Source: Algoriphagus resistens
Lineage (GTDB): Bacteria; Bacteroidota; Bacteroidia; Cytophagales; Cyclobacteriaceae
Direction: 5' to 3'
Length of the DNA stretch: 64,000 nt
Assembly: GCF_001442615.1 (NCBI RefSeq)
Contig: NZ_LMXN01000008.1
Span: 124,001 to 188,000, forward strand
In this document: piece after piece, positions 55,206 through 61,630 of the stretch
How positions within the stretch are numbered: the stretch's first letter is position 1
Layout: the number at the start of each line of letters is the position of its first letter
The notes under the pieces: model-generated
What the model was told of the DNA's origin: nothing
Databases searched by the model: none
What the model saw: the letters and a program-made list of their open reading frames with translations, nothing else
Position numbers and translations under genes: made by a program

Positions 55206-55290
55206 GAAAGTAAGTTTTACATCTTTGCTATATTCAAGGGTAAAAATAATAAAAATTTACCCCTGTTCGATTGTCGAAGGTAAGTTTTAC
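55206..55290. promoter_or_regulatory. Repeated operator-like sites upstream of fic
   Basis: GAAAGTAAGTTTTAC (55206-55220) recurs as GAAGGTAAGTTTTAC (55276-55290), 70 bp apart. Between them GGGTAAA (55238-55244) and TTTACCC (55256-55262) form a dyad. All share the TAAAxTTTAC/GTAAxxTTAC theme. They sit over the fic promoter and could bind the Fic C-terminal winged helix. Confidence 0.5.
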
Positions 55291-55558
55291 TCTCGTTTTT
55301 TCGCATAAGGCACAACGGAAAAAAACGAAAAATCTAATTTTTCGGCCTTATCCTACGAAGTAGCTCCAAGGAAGATTTGAGAAAATTGGAGCGACTAATC
55401 CCGCTCTTAAATCAAATTAACAATACGGAGATTTGATTTCCGTTACTTGATTGCATCACCGTTTATATTTCTTGGAGTGGATCGGTCCGTTATATCCAAC
55501 TCTATCAAGTTCAGAGATGTCTAGGTTTAGGGGCGTACTAATACAAATATCGAGCTCT
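55291..55558. repeat. Structured intergenic segment, possible recombination site
   Basis: ATAAGGC (near 55304) and GCCTTAT (near 55345) enclose a perfect inner hairpin CGAAAAAT-CTA-ATTTTTCG. Such a folded, imperfectly palindromic segment between accessory cassettes recalls attC-like sites, but no integrase gene or consensus core could be confirmed. Confidence 0.3.
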
Positions 55559-55750
55559 TCAGCCAGCACTTCGTTTATACGACGTTGTAGGTAGTATTTC
55601 ATTCGGGTCAACCGCTACAATTTTTCCGTTTCTTACCACTATCATCGGACTTTTCTTTTGTTTTTTATATTCGACTAGCTTTCTATAAGTCTCTTCAAGT
55701 CCTTTGACTATCCTGTCCCGTTCTTCTTTTAACTGCTCTTTAGTTCCCAT
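55559..55750 (-). CDS. Small protein of a zeta-toxin module (63 aa), possible antitoxin
   Basis: A 63-residue charged protein: MGTKEQLKEERDRIVKGLEETYRKLVEYKKQKKS is probably coiled helix, then a short beta segment PMIVVRNGKIVAVDPNEIL. It overlaps the end of the zeta-toxin gene by 11 nt, implying coupled translation. By position it could be the antitoxin or an accessory factor. The small protein of the second zeta module (59012) also begins MGTK and is helical. Confidence 0.7.
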   Translation of the reverse strand: MGTKEQLKEERDRIVKGLEETYRKLVEYKKQKKSPMIVVRNGKIVAVDPNEILPTTSYKRSAG

Positions 55751-56315
55751 AATATTTTTCTTTTAGTTCTTTCCACAGCTTCGTATTATTTACGGAGATT
55801 TCATCCCTTGAGCCTTCCGCGATAATTTCATACGTGTCACCGGAATTATTTACAAATAGCCAATTGTCAACCCTTGGCAGAAATAGATTGAAAAAATTAC
55901 TAAGACCACTTTTATATCTTCTTCTAATCACATCTTCCGGAATGTGGTGTCCGCCTTCCTTTACCCTTGTTTCAACTCTTGAAATCGCTAATTCTACGGA
56001 ATGAAGCCAGAAAAACAAGCATGTAACCTGATAATTTCCCTCCTTTGCTTTGTCAATGAAGCTCACATAACTTTTTGTGGAAAGTGTTGTTTCAAACGCA
56101 AAGTTTTCTCCAGATTCAAGTAGTAATTTAATTCTTTTCAACATCAATCTACCTGCTTCAATACCTGCTTTTTCGGGGCGAAAGGGAGAGAGTCCTTTCG
56201 CAATCTCATCTGCATTAACAAATTCCTTACAATCAAGTATTTCAGGCAAGATTGTATAGGAAGCGGTGGTTTTACCCGCTCCGTTACACCCTGAAATAAT
56301 GTACAACTTTTTCAT
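55740..56315 (-). CDS. Zeta toxin family kinase
   Basis: A 191-residue P-loop protein: Walker A SGCNGAGKTT (residues 8-17), EFVNADEIAKGLSPFRPEKAG, the NFAFETTLSTKSY segment and the lid Arg-rich region VKEGGHHIPEDVIRRRYKSGL. Zeta toxins phosphorylate UDP-N-acetylglucosamine or related nucleotide sugars; whether this branch does so is unknown. It forms a two-gene module with the small overlapping gene downstream. Confidence 0.9.
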   Translation of the reverse strand: MKKLYIISGCNGAGKTTASYTILPEILDCKEFVNADEIAKGLSPFRPEKAGIEAGRLMLKRIKLLLESGENFAFETTLSTKSYVSFIDKAKEGNYQVTCLFFWLHSVELAISRVETRVKEGGHHIPEDVIRRRYKSGLSNFFNLFLPRVDNWLFVNNSGDTYEIIAEGSRDEISVNNTKLWKELKEKYYGN

Positions 56316-56358
56316 TTATACAAATATACGGGATACTTTGGATGATACGCTTCCCAAT

Positions 56359-56448
56359 TCACTTCGTCTTCATTACAGTCATCCCTGTGTAGCCATATCC
56401 TTCAGGTGCTCGTTTGGGATCTTTAACTTCCTTGCCATCCCACACCTG
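56359..56448 (-). pseudogene. Out-of-frame C-terminal remnant following the AAA ATPase gene
   Basis: In the +1 frame relative to the end of the AAA gene the sequence reads QVWDGKEVKDPKRAPEGYGY and nine more residues before TGA at 56361-56359. The composition is protein-like. It is either the true C-terminus of the AAA protein, lost by a frameshift in GGTAATCTTTCAAAACC, or the tail of an older gene replaced by it. Confidence 0.4.
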
Positions 56449-57715
56449 GTTTTGAAAGATTACCAATAAACGGAATAGCACCATAACGCCCCTCGATATA
56501 GTCTTTTTCGAAAGAACGGTCCTTCCGGATAGTTTTACCTTCTTCTTTATATTCTACTAAAGAGTACATTTCTGAAGCACCGTATTTGTCTTTTTCCACA
56601 AAATAGATCTGGTCCCTCCGATAATTGCCATAATGCAACAGGTTGGTATCATGGGTAGCAAAGATCAACTGCGCATTGTTTGGGTTGAGTTCTTTTGAAT
56701 TAAACAATTTGGTAATCGCAAGTGTCAATAGTGGATGTAAACTTGCATCCAGTTCATCAACGACCAGCAATCCCCCATCATTCAATACGTCAAAAACAGG
56801 ACCTGAGATATTGAAGAGTTTATTGGTTCCCGAGGATTCCTGGCTACGCATATCAAATTCAACTTCACCAACTAACCTGTCATTTGAGTCATACTTTTGG
56901 TGAATGGTTTTGATATCCATCCGGAAGGCTCCTTCCAGATCGGTGACCAGTTGTTTTACCATTGCTTCCGGCATTTCTCCGGGCAATTCCTTTGGATCAA
57001 ACGGCTTTTTAATAATGGATATGTCCTCAAATCCCAAATCCAGTTTTTTGTAGAAATTCAGTAGTGTACTGCGTGTCTGCCTGTTGTCAAGCATATCAAA
57101 AGTCACCCCTTTATATCCTTCATGTTTCAACCCTGAAATAGCAATGAAGTTGTTGAACCACTTCATGATTTTCTTGGCGATCTTGCCATTGAACTGGTCG
57201 GCCACCGCTAAAAACAAAGCATTATCCCGTGTGCGCTCCTCCAACTCCTTACCTTCAGGAAAACCTTTCATCACCTCAATCCCTTCCCTTTCGCGTAGGA
57301 ACAAGGGTTTTTCTGCAAGCTTTTGGGCTTCAAAAAGCCATTCTGAATGGATGATTCGATCATCCACTTCAAATCCATATCGGTATCGAATACCGTCAAT
57401 CAGAAATACCGCCTCAAAGAAAGATGGGGAGTGCTCGGTTTCTGTATTTAATAAAAAGGGGATGATGTCTAATTCATCAGCAGAAGATTGTTCAAAGGAT
57501 TGCAATACCATTCTCCTCATAGTGGACATGGCTTTGACCAAGTTGCTTTTACCGCTTGCATTTGGGCCGTAAATTACCGCACCTCGCAGCAAATCGTAAC
57601 GTCCCATAGAAAAGAGATTGGTATCCACATGCTCCTTGATGGAGGAAGCCTCTAGACTTAGCGTCGTTTTTGATTTAAAGGACAAGTAGTTTCCTACAGA
57701 AAATTCTATCAACAT
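56423..57715 (-). CDS. AAA family ATPase (RloA/AbiLi-like)
   Basis: A 430-residue AAA15/SMC-like ATPase: start MLIEFSVGNYLSFKSKTTLSLEA, Walker A YGPNASGKSNLVKAM, signature-like region near the middle, Walker B GLLVVDELDASLHPLL and switch FATHDTNLL. The end GRYGAIPFIGN is typical of the family. These proteins occur in abortive-infection and restriction-linked systems, often with an RloB-type partner, which is not present here. It lies in the defence/mobile region. Confidence 0.88.
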   Translation of the reverse strand: MLIEFSVGNYLSFKSKTTLSLEASSIKEHVDTNLFSMGRYDLLRGAVIYGPNASGKSNLVKAMSTMRRMVLQSFEQSSADELDIIPFLLNTETEHSPSFFEAVFLIDGIRYRYGFEVDDRIIHSEWLFEAQKLAEKPLFLREREGIEVMKGFPEGKELEERTRDNALFLAVADQFNGKIAKKIMKWFNNFIAISGLKHEGYKGVTFDMLDNRQTRSTLLNFYKKLDLGFEDISIIKKPFDPKELPGEMPEAMVKQLVTDLEGAFRMDIKTIHQKYDSNDRLVGEVEFDMRSQESSGTNKLFNISGPVFDVLNDGGLLVVDELDASLHPLLTLAITKLFNSKELNPNNAQLIFATHDTNLLHYGNYRRDQIYFVEKDKYGASEMYSLVEYKEEGKTIRKDRSFEKDYIEGRYGAIPFIGNLSKPGVGWQGS

Positions 57716-58305
57716 TACTTATCTATTTATGAGACATATTCTCAAATATAAGAAAAACATATGATTTATTATGTGAAATGAGAATATTTCTCATTTTATG
57801 GCAGATTAAGTGGGCTATAGTTTACGAATAAAACCATGTATTATGAATAAACTGAGATACAATTCAGGAAGGTAGGTACCAGAGAGCGATAAGGACCATT
57901 CCAAAGCTAATTGCAGAAATAGCATCTAAAAGCGGAACCTAAATGAATGAAGCTGATTAAGGGAGATATGGAGCTGCAACGTCCCATGAAAGTCTAGCCC
58001 AAGCGATACAACATGGAACCATTCAGAATCATTTATCGCCTATACATCTGTTAGTTACCGAAGAGCTTTCGGTGTAAAAATGGTCCTATAAATTATAGTG
58101 TGATTTAGTCATTCCCTGAAGACAGGAAAACGAGGGTATTTTTTAGATGAAAACCAGAAAGTCACCCACATTTTACAAGGAATAGTTTGGAAATTACTAG
58201 GATTTGGGGACAGGCGGTGGTGGGATTGCACTTCGGGTTACATTGGATAAATGCTCTTCCCTGTTTTACAGGATGGCCCTGATCCAGTGCAAAGCAGGAT
58301 CACAT
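57716..58305. other. Decayed region between the AAA gene and the broken zeta toxin
   Basis: No intact gene. It contains a copy (58132-58174) of a ~43-bp sequence found again at 59500-59541. The rest looks like debris of former genes. Confidence 0.4.
58132..58174 (+). repeat. Direct repeat, copy 1, left of the second zeta module
   Basis: The segment AGGGTATTTTTTAGATGAAA, then ACCAGAAAGTCACCCACATTTT, matches 59500-59541 with a few mismatches. Both copies could be the 5' end of the same lost gene (MKTRKS/LPTF or STF). Confidence 0.6.
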
Positions 58306-59012
58306 CTAATTAATCGCCTGCTTATATAGCTTCGGGGTGAACTCCCCCAAAAAGGCGGGGAGATCAGCTTTTTTAACCAATTCACCTTTTTGGAATGTCA
58401 AACAATAATCCGGAGCCTAGCCATACGTGGAGCTATTGAATAAATGCAGGGTATCAAAAAAACCGAAAAACTCATCCAGATTACTGTATCCTGCTTTAAA
58501 CCGATTCATGATTTCACTCTCTGGCACAAAGTGCCCGCCATTCTCAACTCTGATCGCCACTCTTTTTTGGGCTTCGTCTACTGAATTCAAGCAGAAATAA
58601 ATCATGTTAACCGCATACCCTTTGGCTTTAAAAATCAATGGCCAGTGTAAAGGGTCAGAATTGAAATTGGTTTCATGTGTTTATAATTTGCCTTAATAGG
58701 TCACATGGAATCTTTGACGATTAAAATAATCATTGCCCTGTAAGCTTTAATGATGATTTTAATCGTGTCGATTTCATAGGCAAAAGATTTTCCGGCATCA
58801 ATAGCCTGATCGATTTGCGTCTCAAGCTTTTGGAATGCCATACTGTGTGCCATCTGATCCTGGAAATCCGTAGGGATTATCGAGGAGTAGATTTCGAGGA
58901 AATGCTTATCATAATCAAAAACGGCTATCCCTTCAGGAGATAGGATGCGTGAATAAGAAGATTTACCCGCACCGTTGCATCCCGCGACAACTAAAAGCTG
59001 GGGTTTTTCCAT
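58306..59012 (-). pseudogene. Zeta toxin family gene, interrupted by MKSS element G
   Basis: The N-terminal part (59012 to about 58778) reads MEKPQLLVVAGCNGAGKSSYSRIL with Walker A and continues to GKSFAYE. The 101-bp element then intervenes. Removing it with one ATGAAA gives FAYETNFNSDPLHWPLIFKAKGYAVN and continues in frame through RVENGGHFVPESEIMNRFKAGYSNL. A second lesion, an in-frame TAG at 58419-58417 after SSTYG, precedes the likely true C-terminus ending KLYKQAIN at 58306. The product is therefore not made as a full toxin. The upstream small gene overlaps the ATG as TAATG. Confidence 0.88.
58677..58777 (-). mobile_element. MKSS element copy G (101 bp), inside the zeta-toxin gene
   Basis: It is bounded by ATGAAA at 58777-58772 and ATGAAA at 58676-58671. 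The ends match the family (ATGAAATCGA; AGATTCCATGTGACC, CAAATTATAAACAC), while the middle holds a 19-bp near-perfect stem (CACGATTAAAATCATCATT with its complement, 17/19) around a 14-nt loop. The host reading frame is restored if the element and one ATGAAA are removed, so this is an insertion, with either a 6-bp target duplication or an ATGAAA carried by the element. Confidence 0.88.
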
Positions 59013-59173
59013 TAGTTAAACTGTGGAGACACCTTGGGATTCTTTGTCAGTGTACCCATGGCTGCTTTCTGCTCATATATGCGGATCTCCTTTTTAATGC
59101 GCGGCATCTGGCTTTTCATTTTTTTAGTCAAATCCTCTATCTGCTCAGTAAGCTTATCTTTTTTGGTACCCAT
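59012..59173 (-). CDS. Small protein of the second zeta module (53 aa), possible antitoxin
   Basis: The ORF reads MGTKKDKLTEQIEDLTKKMK and 33 more residues, ending SPQFN. It is highly charged and probably a coiled helix. The stop overlaps the zeta ATG as TAATG, so the two were translationally coupled with the small gene first, the normal antitoxin-first order. It shares the MGTK start with the small gene at 55559. Confidence 0.7.
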   Translation of the reverse strand: MGTKKDKLTEQIEDLTKKMKSQMPRIKKEIRIYEQKAAMGTLTKNPKVSPQFN

Positions 59174-59983
59174 ATCACAAAGATACTAAATTTTAAAATT
59201 TTCGAAATCAAGACGAAATTGAAAACACAGGGATTTTATATGTACTTGTTAAAATGCTAGGCTCCTTCAGGACTGTTTGACCTTGTAGTATCAAAAGATG
59301 ATGGATTAGTTTCCGAATTTAAGCCAGAAGAAAACGATTAAGTTGACGTAGTTCCCGAATCCTTCCAGTCTCAGGAATGAGAACTTCAGGCGATAATGAA
59401 CTGTGACAATGAAAGGACTAAAATGATACCTTCTCACACATGCTGGCGTCCTATTAAATTAGTTCATAAAATTGTTTTCTTACATTCGCCCTCTTACACA
59501 GGGTGTTTATTAAATGAAAACCAGGAAGTTATCCACATTTTGGACTAAAAATGGGAAGGCGGTTGCGAGATTACTTTCGGTAGTTGATTTGGATTTATAT
59601 AGAAACGCACTTGTTCCACTGGATTGAACCCTTAGCCTTTGCGAATAACATTCTACAAACCAGTAGTTGCCATCCTTCACAAACAGCTAAAAAGCCAAGC
59701 GAATATAGGGGCCTTGATTGCATTCTGCTCATCACACAAGTGGACAAAAGGGACAGCATAAAGCCGCTCGCAGGCTCCGCTATTTATATCCGTTTCCATT
59801 TGTCCCATCTACAGGCTCCTTATTAGGGCTTTCTTTATTACTGTTTTTTCTTTGTGAAAGTGTTTTTGGAACGTTCCGATTGTCCATTAAGAGGCTAATT
59901 CAGGTATTTCCACCTTCGGGTTTCAGTGTGACAGTAAAACAGAAGAAAGGAAGACTTTGTGACTTGCACCAAAGAAATCCTGA
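59174..59983. other. Decayed region between the zeta module and recombinase remnant
   Basis: It includes the second copy of the 43-bp direct repeat and short frames with stops (for example LFDLVVSKDDGLVSEFKPEE near 59270). I recognise no intact gene. Confidence 0.4.
59500..59541 (+). repeat. Direct repeat, copy 2, right of the second zeta module
   Basis: The segment AGGGTGTTTATTAAATGAAA, then ACCAGGAAGTTATCCACATTTT, matches 58132-58174. Here the frame stays open (MKTRKLSTFWTKNGKAVARL) for about 36 codons. Together the two copies flank the zeta module. Confidence 0.6.
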
Positions 59984-60133
59984 ATGAAAGTCAAAAAGAG
60001 TTTAACATTTAAAAAGGTTCAGGAGGTAATGAAAGAGGAAGGAGTTGATATAAACCAAGCGGAGTCTGAACAATTATTGGACATGATCTATAGGTTTAGT
60101 AAATTAGTTGTCGAGCAAATAGTTAAGAAATGA
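59984..60133 (+). CDS. Small protein upstream of serine recombinase remnant (49 aa)
   Basis: It reads MKVKKSLTFKKVQEVMKEEG and 29 more residues, ending EQIVKK. Its TGA overlaps the ATG of the recombinase remnant (ATGA). A short helical protein in this position before large serine recombinases is a recurrent arrangement in Bacteroidota accessory DNA, to my knowledge. No function is known. Confidence 0.6.
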   Translation: MKVKKSLTFKKVQEVMKEEGVDINQAESEQLLDMIYRFSKLVVEQIVKK

Positions 60134-60468
60134 CACGAGTTGATCTCTATATCAGTGTCAGAGTAAGCACAGATGAACAGGCTGACAAAGGATACAGCTA
60201 GCGATACCAGGAGGAAATACTCAGGAAATACTGTGAATTCAATCACCTGCAGGTTGGCAGCATCGTATTTGAGGATTATTCAGCCAGAAATTTCGACCGC
60301 CCCGAGTGGCAGAAACTCCTCGCCAACTGTAGGAAGTTAAGGGGACAGACCCAACAAATCCTGTTCACGAAGTGGGATCGGTTCTGCAGAAATACTTGGG
60401 ATGCGTACCAGATGATTTCTACGCTATCTAACTTGGGTATAAAAGCCCAGTCAATAGAGCAATTTTAA
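60130..60468 (+). pseudogene. Serine recombinase (resolvase N-domain), broken
   Basis: The frame gives MTRVDLYISVRVSTDEQADKGYS, then TAG, then RYQEEILRKYCEFN and on to FTKWDRFCRNTWDAYQMIS and TAA. RVS is the catalytic Ser motif of the resolvase domain. The TAG stands where Gln (GYSQRYQEE) is expected, and the C-terminal zinc-ribbon and coiled-coil regions are missing, so only about 112 codons remain. Probably the remnant of a mobile cassette's recombinase. Confidence 0.82.
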
Positions 60469-60530
60469 GTATACATATATGTACTCTTTGTATAGAATTA
60501 AGATACAAATATGTATAATTTAGATGTCTG
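60469..60530. repeat. AT-rich inverted repeat at the recombinase truncation point
   Basis: TATACATAT (near 60471) and ATATGTATA (near 60513) with TTTGTAT/ATACAAA inside form a dyad directly after the recombinase frame breaks off. It may mark the edge of the insertion that truncated the gene. Confidence 0.4.
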
Positions 60531-60665
60531 AAAATCTCCTTGATGAATTAAAGCCACCGGTTTTCGTATATGACAAGTAGCGCGTAAATTGACGATTATT
60601 TTTCAATCACGCCACAAACCAAAACTTTCGTTTCAAAAAAGTCGAAGCTATTTGTTATATAAGCT

Positions 60666-60678
60666 GTTGCCAGTAGTG
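60666..60678 (+). repeat. Left inverted repeat of the HigBA cassette
   Basis: GTTGCCAGTAGTG; its reverse complement with one mismatch (CATTACTGGCAAC) is at 61433-61445. Similarity extends a few bases on either side. The pair brackets the toxin-antitoxin genes and may mark the ends of a transferred cassette. Confidence 0.6.
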
Positions 60679-60686
60679 TTTTATTT

Positions 60687-61019
60687 TTACGCTACTTTAA
60701 ATTCCGATTCGTTCATTTCCACGCTGAACCTGACATTAGCTTTTAATGCTCGGAAAACTTTCAAAATCGTTTCGATAGTCACATTTTTTGTACTTCTTTC
60801 TAACTTTGAAATTTGTGATTTTTGGACACCGATTAGTTCTCCAAGTTGTTCTTGTGTTAAGTTCCGTTCTTTCCGCACAGATTTTATCATTTCTCCGAGC
60901 AGTTCCATTCGTAGGTCAAATTCGTATTTGTCTCTTTCTGGAGTTCCAATTTTTCCTATGTCCCTGTCTTTTAGCTGGTCAAGGGTCATCATTTTCATTT
61001 TTTTATTCTTTGCTTCCAT
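60687..61019 (-). CDS. XRE/HigA-type antitoxin
   Basis: A 110-residue antitoxin from the ATG at 61019 (MEAKNKKMKMMTLDQL), 4 nt after the toxin stop. The helix-turn-helix is ERNLTQEQLGELIGVQKSQISKLERSTKNVTIETILKVFRAL. It neutralises the toxin encoded upstream and represses the operon. The toxin-first order is typical of HigBA. Confidence 0.9.
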   Translation of the reverse strand: MEAKNKKMKMMTLDQLKDRDIGKIGTPERDKYEFDLRMELLGEMIKSVRKERNLTQEQLGELIGVQKSQISKLERSTKNVTIETILKVFRALKANVRFSVEMNESEFKVA

Positions 61020-61023
61020 AATT

Positions 61024-61356
61024 TTATTGTTCAAAATATTCATTTCTAATTCTTTCGGCTTTTTCGATTTCCACTTTAGGAACTTTGTCAACTTTTTTCA
61101 CTATTCCGTGAGTTGAAATGACAAGTGTTTCGGATTTATTTGTTTTGTCCCAAAAAGCGAAAAGTCGATATTGTAGTCCACTATATTTTGTCCTAAATTC
61201 CCAAATCTCATCAGTCAGTTTTTTGAACAGTTTCGGGTCAAGTCCAAGTTTGGCTTTGTCAACGTTATAGTAAATTTTTTGTCTTGTCTTTAAGTCCAGC
61301 TTTTCTAAAAATTCGAGAGCTTGTTCAAGGAAAATGACTTCAAAATTTTTGTCCAT
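61024..61356 (-). CDS. RelE/HigB (Gp49-like) toxin
   Basis: A 110-residue toxin: FLEQALEFLEKLDLKTRQKIYYNV, then the core EIWEFRTKYSGLQYRLFAFWDKTNK and TLVISTHGIVKKVDKVPKVEIEKAERIRNEYF. The Arg/Tyr/His/Lys pattern fits a ribosome-dependent mRNA interferase. It lies upstream of the antitoxin. Confidence 0.92.
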   Translation of the reverse strand: MDKNFEVIFLEQALEFLEKLDLKTRQKIYYNVDKAKLGLDPKLFKKLTDEIWEFRTKYSGLQYRLFAFWDKTNKSETLVISTHGIVKKVDKVPKVEIEKAERIRNEYFEQ

Positions 61357-61432
61357 TCAGTTTTCAACTTCGTTTTACTGGACAAAGATAATAAAAAAGT
61401 TATATTATATGGAAACTTTTGCGGTTTTCTCA

Positions 61433-61445
61433 CATTACTGGCAAC
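61433..61445 (+). repeat. Right inverted repeat of the HigBA cassette
   Basis: CATTACTGGCAAC, the reverse complement with one mismatch of the sequence at 60666-60678. The following segment (cacttgtggttacagcactc) is of a type often seen between Bacteroidota accessory cassettes. Confidence 0.6.
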
Positions 61446-61630
61446 ACTTGTGGTTACAGCACTCCCGCTACCCTACTGCGTCTATATCGCGATTGTTTAC
61501 AGGGCTTCGGAGGCCTGCTGTTTTCAAATTAAGAATTTCGTCTATCTCGTCAAGGACACTATTTCATCATTGAACGGATAATACGCTGATGAATATCAAC
61601 CCATATTTAAGCTGTCCAGAGCACAACCCA

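Noticed and set aside
58417..60200. Amber (TAG) recoding as Gln, suggested by TAG in both the recombinase and zeta pseudogenes
   Set aside because: Both genes have other lesions, and intact genes here end normally in TAG; two C-to-T changes in decaying genes explain it.
60589..61116. 175-codon plus-strand frame over the HigA antitoxin gene
   Set aside because: Low-complexity Phe/Ser-rich antisense of an AT-rich gene; the minus-strand toxin-antitoxin pair explains the DNA.
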